A stretch of 45,126 bases of DNA from CAZQQN01 sp964549595 (GCA_964549595.1 CAZJWK010000010.1:1-45126), one strand, 5' to 3'. Shown: positions 8,240 through 16,884, counted from the first letter of the stretch. The notes: generated from the sequence alone by a model not told the origin. Numbers and translations: made by a program.

Positions 8240-8267
8240 GAGTTGGCTTTCTAAGTCGGAGTTGGCT
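8240..8267. repeat. 9-bp direct repeat GAGTTGGCT upstream of the TIGR02757 gene
   Basis: Two copies of GAGTTGGCT (8240-8248 and 8259-8267) start 19 bp apart in the gap between the sulfotransferase end (8324, minus strand) and the TIGR02757 start (8134). The pair is framed by TCGA on both sides. Tandem spacing of about two helical turns could mark an operator, but one instance is weak evidence. The rest of the 189-nt gap shows no exact -7 box. Confidence 0.3.
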
Positions 8268-8323
8268 CGATTTAACGCATTTATTAAAAATACTAAAGCA
8301 CTTTTCGAATGCATGGTTTCGGT

Positions 8324-9187
8324 TTATTCCTTAAAGCTGTACCCCGCAAGGCAGGGTAAATCCTTTATGGTTTCCTCTATCTCTTCAATGACAGATTCCG
8401 GCCAAGGAATTAGCCACCTTGATTGATTGGGTTTTTGATAAAGAATGCTTTTACAGGATTCTATGTAATCATTGTCAATGGTTAATCCTAAAAAATTTTG
8501 CAATTCGGTGAGGTATTGATCGGGTTCACTCAAAAAGTCATTTATCCGTAGGTGAAAAAATGCTTCTTTGTTAAGCTTTTTGCGGGTTTCTTCGACTACC
8601 CTGGCTTGCTCTAAGTAATTATTTTTTTCTTTTTGAAAAATTGTATCGGTGATACGTTCTACATTTCCTTTTGCTTCATGATAGGCCATTGTGGCAATGT
8701 TATCAAAAGGGTTTCTGCTAATATGGATTACTCGCAACTTTTCGTTGATGGTATGGCGCAAACGGTCTAATAATTCCGGCATATCCCTTAACCATCGGGA
8801 GGTATTGCTTCCTTTCTTATCTCCTATCAACTTTAATTCTTTCCAAGTACCTTGGTATTGGCCGGGGACCTGGTAAGAGTAGCCTGTTTGTATCCGGCCT
8901 TTTTGTCCGGTTTTCATGGCATTTTTTAGCAATAAAGCGTAAAGTTGCTCGCGGTTGAAACCATTGTTAATGTAAAACAGGGCATCTTGTTCATGGGCGA
9001 TGGCTGCTTCCGGATGGGCATCCAGTAAAGAGCCGATCAGGGAATGACTGCTTCTGGGGTAGCCTATAAAAAAGCTGTAGGCCTTAATTTGGTCAAAATA
9101 ATGGGGATGCTGGCTTAAAAAATTATTGGCCCTGAAAAAATCCTTTTTTAACCGTAAGTTTCGCTTCGCTTTTTTGGTCCAGCTCAT
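8324..9187 (-). CDS. sulfotransferase family protein (PAPS-dependent)
   Basis: Sulfotransferase-fold protein, 287 aa from the ATG at 9187. The 5'-phosphosulfate loop is at about 42-61 (FIGYPRSSHSLIGSLLDAHP, using SSH in place of the common SGTT) and the 3'-phosphate motif at about 153-167 (VIHISRNPFDNIATM, with the expected Arg and Asn). Such enzymes move sulfate from PAPS to a hydroxyl or amine; the acceptor here is unknown. The frame begins 14 codons earlier inside the end of the preceding gene, but the ATG at 9187 sits 19 nt after that gene's stop and is preferred. It is the last gene of an apparent operon with a TonB receptor and a cystathionine gamma-synthase-type enzyme. Confidence 0.75.
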   Translation of the reverse strand: MSWTKKAKRNLRLKKDFFRANNFLSQHPHYFDQIKAYSFFIGYPRSSHSLIGSLLDAHPEAAIAHEQDALFYINNGFNREQLYALLLKNAMKTGQKGRIQTGYSYQVPGQYQGTWKELKLIGDKKGSNTSRWLRDMPELLDRLRHTINEKLRVIHISRNPFDNIATMAYHEAKGNVERITDTIFQKEKNNYLEQARVVEETRKKLNKEAFFHLRINDFLSEPDQYLTELQNFLGLTIDNDYIESCKSILYQKPNQSRWLIPWPESVIEEIEETIKDLPCLAGYSFKE

Positions 9188-9206
9188 GCTGGTGGTTTTT
9201 CTTGTT

Positions 9207-10355
9207 TCAAGAAATAACGCTAAGGGCATTTTTCAGGTCACTCAATAAGTCGGCTTCATCTTCAATGCCCACACTTAATCGAATGAAGCTATCTGTTACG
9301 CCAAGCTTGGCTCGTTCTTTCTTAGGTATGGAAGCGTGGGTCATACTGGCCGGGTGACCTATTAAGGATTCCACTCCTCCCAATGATTCAGCAAGCGTAA
9401 AGAGTTCAGTACTTTGCAGGAGTTTAACGGCATCATCATAATGATCCCCTTTTAAGGTAAAGGAAACCATTCCCCCGAAATTTCGCATCTGACGAGCAGC
9501 TATTTGATGATTGATGCTATCTTCAAAGCCCGGCCAATAAACACGGTCGGTTTGCGGATGTTCTCTGAGTAACCAGGCCAGGGCTTTAGCATTTTGGCAA
9601 TGCTGAGGCATGCGCAGGTGCAAGGTCTTAATGCCTCTTAATACCAGAAAACTATCCTGCGGGCCGGGTACAGCCCCTACAGACTTCTGGATAAACTGAA
9701 TCCTTTCTGCCAAGGAAGGGTCATTGCCAAGTACTGCCCCCAAAACCACATCTGAGTGTCCTCCCAGGTACTTAGTGGCCGAATGGACTACCAAATCAGC
9801 CCCTTCATCCAGGGGTGTTTGCAAATAAGGCGAAGCAAAGGTATTATCCACACAAACCAAAAGGCCATTTTCATGCGCTATTTGGGAAGTAGTGGCTATA
9901 TCTGTTATTTTCAATACCGGGTTAGTAGGTGTTTCGACCCAAAGCATTTTGGTTTTATCTGTTATAGCATCCTTGACGGTTTCCGGATTGCTCGTATCAA
10001 TAAATTGAAAGTTCAGGCCGAAATCTTTGAAAACCTCCATGAAAATCCGGTAAGAACCCCCATAGAGGTCATTGGTTGCAATCACTTCATCACCGGGTCT
10101 TAAAAGGCGTAAGACTGTATCTACCCCACTCATTCCACTACTAAAGCAATAGGCAAATTCCGCATTTTCCAGTGCTGCCATATTTTCTTCCAGTGCGTCC
10201 CGTGTTGGGTTTTGGACCCTTGCATACTCATAACCTTGGTGCTCACCCGGTTTTTTTTGCTGGTAAGTGGATGTCTGGTAAATAGGAGTCATAATGGCTC
10301 CGGTAGAAGGATCTGGTTTAAGGCCTTTGTGAATGGCTTTTGTTCCGAATTTCAT
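9207..10355 (-). CDS. metB: cystathionine gamma-synthase / Cys-Met metabolism PLP enzyme
   Basis: Fold-type I PLP enzyme of 382 residues, the standard length for the Cys/Met metabolism family. The PLP-lysine is K195 in HSATKYLGGHSD, and other family features are YEYARVQNPTRDALE (42-56, Tyr/Arg binding the phosphate of the neighbouring subunit), FSSGMSG (71-77), WVETPTNP (139-146) and VDNTFASPY (169-177). It is most like cystathionine gamma-synthase or cystathionine lyases; the family does not allow the exact reaction (MetB, MetC, gamma-lyase) to be separated safely by eye, so the symbol is tentative. It starts 19 nt after the TonB receptor stop and ends 19 nt before the sulfotransferase start, which suggests co-transcription. 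Confidence 0.85.
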   Translation of the reverse strand: MKFGTKAIHKGLKPDPSTGAIMTPIYQTSTYQQKKPGEHQGYEYARVQNPTRDALEENMAALENAEFAYCFSSGMSGVDTVLRLLRPGDEVIATNDLYGGSYRIFMEVFKDFGLNFQFIDTSNPETVKDAITDKTKMLWVETPTNPVLKITDIATTSQIAHENGLLVCVDNTFASPYLQTPLDEGADLVVHSATKYLGGHSDVVLGAVLGNDPSLAERIQFIQKSVGAVPGPQDSFLVLRGIKTLHLRMPQHCQNAKALAWLLREHPQTDRVYWPGFEDSINHQIAARQMRNFGGMVSFTLKGDHYDDAVKLLQSTELFTLAESLGGVESLIGHPASMTHASIPKKERAKLGVTDSFIRLSVGIEDEADLLSDLKNALSVIS

Positions 10356-10374
10356 ACAAGGATGATTTATTTTT

Positions 10375-12852
10375 TTAAAAATTAACCCTTAACTTCAAAT
10401 TTAATCGCCTGCCGGTTGAATAATTGGGTACGGCAAATTGCCTGCCTCTTGTGTCTCTGATCCAGAAATAAGAGATGGTGTTTTGGGTATTCAATAAGTT
10501 AAGCACTTCCAGGCTTAGCCAAATTTTCTCGGAAAACTTGAAAAGCCCTTTTTTGGGTTCAAAAAGCCGGGAAAAGCCCATATCAACCCTCGTATAAGGG
10601 TCTGATTTCAGCGTATTTCTGATTTCAATGGCGCCCGGAGGGCTAAAGGGAAGATTGGTCCCGTAAACGGTATTCAGGAATACCTTATAATCAGGAAATT
10701 TTGGCAAAAAATCCTGGAAATACATACTAAACTGGACGCGCTGATCCAAAGGTCGTCTTATAAAGCCTTTGTCTTTATCGATGCCCAGTTTTGCTTCATT
10801 TAAGTTTTCTTTGGTCTGCATTATGGATAAACTGGCCCAGGAAGGCAAACCTTTGATGAATTCCCCATAAATCTTATTATCCCAACCTACTGCATAAGCC
10901 CTGGCACTATTCTTAGCAAAATAGCGGATACGGACATCCTGGATATCATAGGGAATAATGTTTTCCATGTATTTGTAGTACAATTCACTGGACCATTTGA
11001 ATGGTCTGTTCCAGATCTTGAAGACCATTTGACCGCCAATTACAGCATGGTAAGATTTTTGGGCTTCAATGTCCAGATTGAGTTTTCCGGAGCGGTCCCT
11101 GAATTCACGGTAAAAAGGAGGTTGGTGGTAGAAGCCCCCTGAGGCCTTGAGGGTGATATTGTTTTTTAAGTCTGGTGAATCCGGATTTTTCAAAATTTCC
11201 TCCCGGTTATGTTTCCGGTTGGGATCAAAACGGAATTGAACCCTTGGACTCCAGATGAATTCGTTGTTTAAGTCCCAGTAATGGCCTCTTAAGCCGGTGG
11301 TTAGATACGTGTTGCTGATTTCTTTTAGGGTAAAGGTGTTTTGAATGTATCCGGTAAACCGGTTATTGTTAAATGAGATTTGATTACTGGCAAACCGGTC
11401 TAATGGTAATTGGTCCGAACTGCCCCTGGGAAGTGAATAACCAGAGGAATCAAGCATTCGCCATTCTTTTAGTTTATCATTGATTTTTTCTTTTTGGTAG
11501 CGCAGGCCCCATTTCAGTTCGTGGTTTTTAGGGGACCAAATGTGAGAGCCCTTGTGCTGGGCGCTGTATATAGTCGCATTTAATTCATTTCTGGCGTGAT
11601 CAAGAAATGACCCAATTCCCAGGTTGGCTTTCGGTTCCTGGAAATTTTCTGATGAGGGATCGGTTTCGATTTCTGAAAGCCGGTATTGGCCAAGGATATC
11701 AAATTTTTCTTCTTCTTTGGTGGTATAAACCGAAGTGATGAACTTAAGTTTTGTCCATGGGTTGGGCTCATACCGGACGGTAAGGGCATTTAAAAAATTC
11801 TGATACTTTAATTGTTCTTTTCCTTCAAAAAATATTTTTAGCCGAAGGACTTGACTGGGCGTACCGTAATCCGTTTCCCGGCTTTCCGGATCCAGCAGGT
11901 AATTGTTGCTCCCATAATGGGTTAACATGCTAACCTCCCATTTTGGGGAAATTTCGTAAGTAAAAAATGACTGGAAATCCGTGTATGAGGGTTTGTAATT
12001 CCCTTCTACATCCAGGGAATTGAGTAAATATTGCTGATTGCGGTGACGGAATCCTAAAAGATAGGTAAAACGGTCATCTTTACTACTGCCCTCCAAATGG
12101 AAATCACCCCCTAAAAGACTACCCGTTACAGAACCTCCGAAGGAATCAGGTCGCTTGTATTCGATATCCAATACTGAAGCCATCTTGTCTCCGTATTGGC
12201 TTTCAAAACCACCCGCTGAGAATTTGATGGATTCCACTAAATCACTGTTGACAATGCTCAAGCCTTCTTGTTGACCGGCATTGACCAGGAATGGCCGGTA
12301 AATCTCGACATCGTTGATGTAGACCATGTTTTCATCGTAGTTTCCTCCCCGAACAGAATAACTACTGCTTAACTCATTGGTCGAGGAAACGCCCGGCAAG
12401 GTTTTGATCAAAGTTTGAACACCACTGCCTGAGGAACTCGGAAGGGTTTCTGTCTTTTTGGGATCGATTTTTTCCAGGTTCGTTTTATTAAGGTTTTGGT
12501 TTTCACGGATTTCCACAGGCTGAAGGTTAAGGACGCTGGGTAAAACCAGGTCGATTGTGTATGCTTCACCTGGCTCGATGGGGGGAATGGTGAACGTTTT
12601 TTGAACACTATTGAGGTAAGAAAACCGGATTTCCAAAGATCTATTGGCAGGCACCTCAAGCGTGTAGGAACCATCTTCCTCTGTGGAAGTGCCAATCTGA
12701 AGCTTGTCTACGGTAACATCTACAGATGGGAAAGCGTCACCGGTTGAATCCTGGACAGTGCCTTTAACAATGGCTTTTTTATCCTGCGCATTTAAGGCTG
12801 TCAACCCAAACAAAAAAACCGTGAAACTCAACACAAGGATGCGAAATGCCAT
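10375..12852 (-). CDS. TonB-dependent outer-membrane receptor with N-terminal carboxypeptidase-regulatory-like domain
   Basis: Outer-membrane active transporter (825 aa from the ATG at 12852). It has a signal peptide (MAFRILVLSFTVFLFG..., cleavage near LNAQ), then a CarboxypepD_reg-like beta-sandwich at about 27-90, a plug domain at about 130-225 (VQTLIKTLPGVSS, SVRGGNYDENMVYINDVEIY, FESQYGDKMASVLDI) and a 22-strand-type barrel ending in the canonical terminal Phe (LKLRVNF). No SusD-like partner is adjacent, so it is not an obvious polysaccharide utilization locus. An ATG at 12873 would add seven residues but would sit only 10 nt from a -7 box, so 12852 is preferred. Substrate unknown; the operon suggests a sulfur-containing or organic ligand, which is inference only. 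Confidence 0.9.
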   Translation of the reverse strand: MAFRILVLSFTVFLFGLTALNAQDKKAIVKGTVQDSTGDAFPSVDVTVDKLQIGTSTEEDGSYTLEVPANRSLEIRFSYLNSVQKTFTIPPIEPGEAYTIDLVLPSVLNLQPVEIRENQNLNKTNLEKIDPKKTETLPSSSGSGVQTLIKTLPGVSSTNELSSSYSVRGGNYDENMVYINDVEIYRPFLVNAGQQEGLSIVNSDLVESIKFSAGGFESQYGDKMASVLDIEYKRPDSFGGSVTGSLLGGDFHLEGSSKDDRFTYLLGFRHRNQQYLLNSLDVEGNYKPSYTDFQSFFTYEISPKWEVSMLTHYGSNNYLLDPESRETDYGTPSQVLRLKIFFEGKEQLKYQNFLNALTVRYEPNPWTKLKFITSVYTTKEEEKFDILGQYRLSEIETDPSSENFQEPKANLGIGSFLDHARNELNATIYSAQHKGSHIWSPKNHELKWGLRYQKEKINDKLKEWRMLDSSGYSLPRGSSDQLPLDRFASNQISFNNNRFTGYIQNTFTLKEISNTYLTTGLRGHYWDLNNEFIWSPRVQFRFDPNRKHNREEILKNPDSPDLKNNITLKASGGFYHQPPFYREFRDRSGKLNLDIEAQKSYHAVIGGQMVFKIWNRPFKWSSELYYKYMENIIPYDIQDVRIRYFAKNSARAYAVGWDNKIYGEFIKGLPSWASLSIMQTKENLNEAKLGIDKDKGFIRRPLDQRVQFSMYFQDFLPKFPDYKVFLNTVYGTNLPFSPPGAIEIRNTLKSDPYTRVDMGFSRLFEPKKGLFKFSEKIWLSLEVLNLLNTQNTISYFWIRDTRGRQFAVPNYSTGRRLNLKLRVNF

Positions 12853-12883
12853 CAAAATTTGAAAAAAACCCATTTTAAGCCGG

Positions 12884-12891
12884 CAAAATTA
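12884..12891 (-). promoter_or_regulatory. putative -7 box of the TonB receptor operon
   Basis: Minus-strand TAATTTTG (plus strand CAAAATTA) matches TAnnTTTG exactly and lies 31 nt upstream of the ATG at 12852. No good -33 TTTG is seen at normal spacing. The 13-mer at 12919-12931 lies 27 nt further upstream. Confidence 0.45.
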
Positions 12892-12918
12892 ACTGAAAAA
12901 TAAGGAACATGGTTGGTT

Positions 12919-12935
12919 AAAAGGGGTTTAAACCC
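12919..12935. promoter_or_regulatory. candidate operator: 13-mer shared with 22085-22097, overlapping palindrome GGGTTTAAACCC
   Basis: AAAAGGGGTTTAA at 12919-12931 recurs exactly at 22085-22097. Here it runs into a perfect 12-bp palindrome, GGGTTTAAACCC (12924-12935), between the divergent TonB receptor and DUF6427 promoters. A regulator-binding site or an upstream promoter element is possible. Confidence 0.3.
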
Positions 12936-13038
12936 TTGATTGGTGACTGGGGACTTTTACTAACGAGCTTTTTTATTTTTAATTGCTTTCAAACGTTAGA
13001 AATCGGATTGACTTTCATAAATGATTTAAATTAGTTGT

Positions 13039-13046
13039 TAGATTTG
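13039..13046 (+). promoter_or_regulatory. putative -7 box of the DUF6427 gene
   Basis: TAGATTTG matches TAnnTTTG exactly, 27 nt upstream of the TTG at 13074. A TTG triplet at 13008-13010 is too far for standard -33 spacing. Its position supports the TTG as the translation start, since a stop codon in the same frame lies at 13068-13070. Confidence 0.45.
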
Positions 13047-13073
13047 TTCGCAGTCCGATTTAAATACTGATAC

Positions 13074-14090
13074 TTGTTAATTCGCTTCTTTAATACCAAT
13101 CATCCAATTGTTTTCCTTCGCCTTTTCATTTACGCTTTAGTGCTAAAAGGAAGCTTTTTTTGCTTTTCTTACGACTTGGAGTATGGAACCGCTTCTTTTA
13201 TTAGTACTCCTTTTTTTGAAGCCCTCCAAAAGTTACCTTACTGGCGCGTGGTTGTTCATGCCATTAGTATTTTGCTCGTTTTTTTACAGGCAGTGATTTT
13301 TAACCAGATTTTGCTTATTAACAGGATTACCCGGTTACAAACTTACGTGCCGGCAGCCATTTTTATTACTTTAAGTAGTTTACACCCGGAATTTATCATT
13401 TTTAACCCGGTGAACCTTTCCTACATTTTGATTCTTCCTGTTTTTTACAACATATTTCGGCTACCCTATGAGGATAATGCTGTGGAGGTTCTTTTTTACT
13501 CAGGTTTTTTAATCGCAGTGGCTTCTTTGCTCTACTTTCCCGCTGCCTATTTGCTCATTTTTTTAGTATTTGGCCTGATCTGGCTCAAGAATCCCACAGG
13601 AAGAGAATTTATCATGCCTTTTGTTGCTTTTTTATTACCCTACTTGTTGGTAGGCGTTTATTATTTCGTGACTGACCAATTTATCGGTTATTTAAGCACT
13701 TTAGAAGGCCTTTTGCCATCCAATGTAGGCATCGTTATAGCAAATCCGGGTCCATGGATTTTGGCGGGTTTTGTTTTTATGCTTGTCATTGCCGGGTATT
13801 TTAAGGCTTCGAGGGTGCCTCAGCGTGACGTAATCCAGTTCGGGAAATTTTTAACCGTACTATTAGCAGCGATTATTATTGGTTTAGGTTATTTGTTTTT
13901 TCTGGCAAACAATGCCTTAATGTTCGGTTATTTATTCTTAGCACCGGTTTCGATTTTCATCGGTAGTCTTTTTGATGAGGAAAAGCCGGGGTTTATCCTA
14001 AGGGCTTTATTCTGGGGTTTGATCTTATTGGCTGCTTTTTTTCAATGGGAGTACTACAGTGAAATAATAGGGGAACCCATTTGGCCTTAA
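13074..14090 (+). CDS. DUF6427 family polytopic membrane protein
   Basis: Inner-membrane protein of 338 residues with about ten hydrophobic segments and very few charged residues outside short loops. The opening MLIRFFNTNHPIVFL and the run HPEFIIFNPVNLSYILILPVFYNIFRL resemble the Bacteroidota family DUF6427, which has no known function. The frame begins with TTG; an in-frame TGA two codons upstream excludes anything longer, the next candidate is well inside the first membrane helix, and an exact -7 box lies 27 nt upstream, so the TTG start is well supported. It is divergent from the TonB receptor operon and its stop overlaps the stop of recX on the other strand. Confidence 0.75.
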   Translation: MLIRFFNTNHPIVFLRLFIYALVLKGSFFCFSYDLEYGTASFISTPFFEALQKLPYWRVVVHAISILLVFLQAVIFNQILLINRITRLQTYVPAAIFITLSSLHPEFIIFNPVNLSYILILPVFYNIFRLPYEDNAVEVLFYSGFLIAVASLLYFPAAYLLIFLVFGLIWLKNPTGREFIMPFVAFLLPYLLVGVYYFVTDQFIGYLSTLEGLLPSNVGIVIANPGPWILAGFVFMLVIAGYFKASRVPQRDVIQFGKFLTVLLAAIIIGLGYLFFLANNALMFGYLFLAPVSIFIGSLFDEEKPGFILRALFWGLILLAAFFQWEYYSEIIGEPIWP

Positions 14091-14569
14091 CCCATTGTTT
14101 TGTTGATCAAGCGCCACACAATATCCTGCTCATAACCTTTTCCGATTAAAAACCGGGCCACTTTGGCCTTTTTATCGTATTGATTTTTGGCCTTAAGGGT
14201 TTTTAATTTTTTATTCAATAAAGTCTCCAGTTCATTTTCGTAGGCTTTTTCATCGATTTCCCTTAAGGCAATTTCTATTAAATTGGGATGAATGCCTTTC
14301 TCCCTCAGTCCTTTTCGTATTTTTTGCCGTCCCCATTGATTGTTTTTGAATTTTCCTTTGGCGTATGTCTTTGCAAAACGTTCTTCATTCAGAAAATTTT
14401 CTTGTATTAATTGAGTAACCAACTCAGATGTCGTTTCCCCATCCATGTTCAAGGCTTTCAATTTTTCCCAAACCTCCTTATGGGAACGTTCGCGGTAGGC
14501 ACAGAACTTCCTTGCCCGCTCCAATGCTTCTTCCCTTGAAAAATATTGGTTTTTATTGTAGGGTTTCAT
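14087..14569 (-). CDS. recX: regulatory protein RecX
   Basis: RecX modulates RecA by binding within the filament groove and limiting recombinase and co-protease activity. The protein (160 aa from ATG 14569) consists of tandem three-helix repeats typical of RecX: ALERARKFCAYRERSHKEVWEKL near the N-terminus, then FLNEERFAKTYAKGKFKNNQWGRQKI in the centre and KVARFLIGKGYEQDIVWRLI at the end. Length fits the family. The frame can be extended to a TTG at 14593, but the ATG eight codons later is preferred. There is no recA nearby. Stop codons of this gene and DUF6427 overlap tail to tail. The 262 nt upstream to the epimerase stop hold no exact promoter box or other feature I can name. Confidence 0.85.
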   Translation of the reverse strand: MKPYNKNQYFSREEALERARKFCAYRERSHKEVWEKLKALNMDGETTSELVTQLIQENFLNEERFAKTYAKGKFKNNQWGRQKIRKGLREKGIHPNLIEIALREIDEKAYENELETLLNKKLKTLKAKNQYDKKAKVARFLIGKGYEQDIVWRLINKTMG

Positions 14570-14831
14570 AGTGGAATTTTCCCGGGGAATCAATTTTGGC
14601 CCTTAAGGTAAAAGTTTTCCTGAAAAAGGCAAAGGGCCTCAGGATAAATGGCATTTAAGACCTCGGAATGATGACAAGTCCGGAGGATATTATTTTTTAT
14701 AAGGTTTTAACTTGAAGTGAAAAGGTCCCGAAGAAAGTACTCAAATGGAAACGTTTCTTATGGGTGGTTTAAGAAGGGTACAAGGTCAATTAAGCCAAAG
14801 TTTTAAACGGTTGGATATTTAAAAACCCTTT

Positions 14832-15776
14832 CTATTCCCTTAAATCAGCCTCTGCTTTGTTATTTACATACCAATCAATGGTTTCTTTAAGTCCCTCCTC
14901 GAAAGTGTAAGAAGGTTCCCAGTCAAAAATCTGGCGCATTCGGCTAATATCTAATACTTTCCTTTGTACACCGTTGGGCATAGTAGTATCCCATTCTACT
15001 TTTCCCTTAAAGCCGGTGAACCTTTGTATTTTATCGGCCAATTCTTTAATGCTGATGCCTTGACCGGTACCGATATTGATGGGTTTCAAGTCATGCTCAA
15101 GGTCAATGGCCCGTATAATGGCTTCAGCGGCGTCCTTAACGTAGAGGAATTCCCTGACCGGGCTGCCGTCTCCCCATAAATTTACTTTGTCTGTGGCATC
15201 CGTAAATTTTTTTATAAGAGCTGAAAGCACATGAGAGCGGTATTCATTAAACACATCATTGGGGCCAAACAGATTGGTGAGGATTAAGTGATTGGACTCT
15301 ATCCCGTATTGTTTATAATATGCATTCTGACCCACCTGCTGTATTTTTTTGGAGATCCCATAAGCCTCCACGGATTCATGGAGTTTTCCCTCCCAAAAAT
15401 CGTCTTCTTTTAAGTCTCCGGTTATTTTACCGGGATAAGCACAGGCAGACCCTATAGGCAGGATTTTCCGGACATTCATGTTTTTTGCAGCCTCAAAAAT
15501 GTTTAAGGCCATTTGGGTGTTTTTCTGGAAAATGGTGGCGGGTTCTTTTTTATTGATACCAATACCCCCATAATACGCCGCAGAATGAATAACCGTATCG
15601 ATCTTTCCGTAGGTTTTAACAGCCTCATTAAGGTATTCATTAATGCCTTCTCCCGTTTCAAGGTTAAATTCACGGCTTCTGGGTGCTAAAACCTTGTATC
15701 CTTTGTTTTCGGCATTTTCTACGATATGACGACCCAAAAACCCATTGCCGCCTGTCACTAATATTGTTTTAGGCAT
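14832..15776 (-). CDS. GDP-L-fucose synthase-like NAD(P)-dependent epimerase/reductase
   Basis: Extended short-chain dehydrogenase of 314 residues, close to the usual length of GDP-L-fucose synthase (Fcl/WcaG), which converts GDP-4-keto-6-deoxymannose to GDP-L-fucose. Visible are the nucleotide loop GGNGFLG (9-15), the active-site Ser in PIGSACAYP (S110), YGISK with Tyr139 and Lys143, and WGDGSPVREFLYVKDAAEA, which is very typical of Fcl. No GDP-mannose dehydratase gene is in the window, so the substrate must come from elsewhere, and a related sugar is possible. It overlaps the second epimerase gene by 8 nt, so both are in one operon feeding surface-glycan synthesis. Confidence 0.8.
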   Translation of the reverse strand: MPKTILVTGGNGFLGRHIVENAENKGYKVLAPRSREFNLETGEGINEYLNEAVKTYGKIDTVIHSAAYYGGIGINKKEPATIFQKNTQMALNIFEAAKNMNVRKILPIGSACAYPGKITGDLKEDDFWEGKLHESVEAYGISKKIQQVGQNAYYKQYGIESNHLILTNLFGPNDVFNEYRSHVLSALIKKFTDATDKVNLWGDGSPVREFLYVKDAAEAIIRAIDLEHDLKPINIGTGQGISIKELADKIQRFTGFKGKVEWDTTMPNGVQRKVLDISRMRQIFDWEPSYTFEEGLKETIDWYVNNKAEADLRE

Positions 15777-16689
15777 TTTTCCACTCGCTTTTAATGTAAA
15801 TATGCTTGAGCACTTTAATTAATTCATTAACCCCTTGGTCTAGATCAATTGAGGTTTCATATCCTAATTTACGAATTTTTTCATAACTTACCTCATAGTC
15901 CCTTTTATCCTTGTCTTCTCCGATATCGGCTTCATGAAGGTAATAATCAATGTATTCCTGTATTTTCTTAGCAATATCCCGTTTAGTATAGTTCATCGTC
16001 TCATTACCCACGTTGTAGGCCTTTCCTCTCATTTCATTCAAATTGTCGATGGCAAAGGGATATACATTGGCGGCATCCCAGCAATGCAGGAAGGTTCTTC
16101 TGAAATGCCCTTCATAAAGGATTATTTGTCGATTGTGGAGGGCTTGATACACAAAATCATTTACCATCAAATCGAGCCTTAACCGGGGGGAAATTCCAAA
16201 AACCGTGGCAAATCGCAAAGCCACACCCCCATAGTCAGTCACCATATTTTCTGCTTCCCATTTGGTGGAACCATACAAAGTCAGAGGATCAATGGGAGTA
16301 TCTTCTGTACAAATGCCCTCCACTTTTCCGTAAGTGGAACCGGTAGAGGCAAAGAGTATTTCACGGCCATCCAATAGGTTTATGATATTTTTAGTACCTT
16401 CCACATTGGTGGAAATGGCTCTGTCCCTGTCCGAGGCACAGGCCGGATAGCCAACGATAGCAGCAAGGTGGATAACCATATCACAACCTTTTATGGCATC
16501 CTTTAACGCATCTTTATCCCTGATGTCGCCTGAAATAATGGTTAATCTTGGATCTGTGGAAAAGTGAAGTATGGGTTTAACACCCCACATGAATTTATCA
16601 AAAAGCACCACTTCATGATCCCGTTCCAGTAGCATCGGAATAAGTGTTGTCCCAATATACCCAGCACCTCCGGTTACCAGTATCTTCAT
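15769..16689 (-). CDS. NAD-dependent epimerase/dehydratase (nucleotide-sugar SDR)
   Basis: Extended SDR of 306 residues. The Rossmann loop is GGAGYIG (7-13), the catalytic set is S/T at 115-119 in FASTGSTYG, Y139 and K143 in YGSTK, and the C-terminal sugar-binding half contains RRTFLHCWDAANVYPFAIDNL and KAYNVGNE. These show a nucleotide-sugar epimerase, dehydratase or decarboxylase of the UDP-glucose 4-epimerase/RmlB class, but I cannot name the sugar. The first gene of a two-gene operon with the fucose-synthase-like enzyme, with an 8-nt overlap. The 195-nt gap to the divergent YfhO gene carries a promoter box for the latter only. Confidence 0.85.
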   Translation of the reverse strand: MKILVTGGAGYIGTTLIPMLLERDHEVVLFDKFMWGVKPILHFSTDPRLTIISGDIRDKDALKDAIKGCDMVIHLAAIVGYPACASDRDRAISTNVEGTKNIINLLDGREILFASTGSTYGKVEGICTEDTPIDPLTLYGSTKWEAENMVTDYGGVALRFATVFGISPRLRLDLMVNDFVYQALHNRQIILYEGHFRRTFLHCWDAANVYPFAIDNLNEMRGKAYNVGNETMNYTKRDIAKKIQEYIDYYLHEADIGEDKDKRDYEVSYEKIRKLGYETSIDLDQGVNELIKVLKHIYIKSEWKNA

Positions 16690-16854
16690 ACCCTTTAATG
16701 TTTCTTGTTTTTTAACAAATAGCGCTCGAAATTACAATTAGCCCAACCATTTCCAAAGGGTAAAAGTTTTTAGAAAGGGTTAACCGGCAAAAAGCGGTTA
16801 TTTTTAAGGCTTTTATTGTTGGGTCTTTCCTACTTCCCTTTTCATCGGTTTTTT

Positions 16855-16862
16855 TATATTTG
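16855..16862 (+). promoter_or_regulatory. putative -7 box of the YfhO gene
   Basis: TATATTTG matches TAnnTTTG exactly and lies 22 nt upstream of the ATG at 16885. This position argues against the earlier in-frame TTG at 16816 as the real start, since that would place the promoter inside the coding region. No clear -33 box. Confidence 0.45.
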
Positions 16863-16884
16863 CCCACTTATCAACAAAAGCTTT

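Noticed and set aside
9756..10103. 115-codon plus-strand frame inside the cystathionine gamma-synthase-type gene
   Set aside because: Lies opposite the PLP-binding core of a well-supported enzyme.
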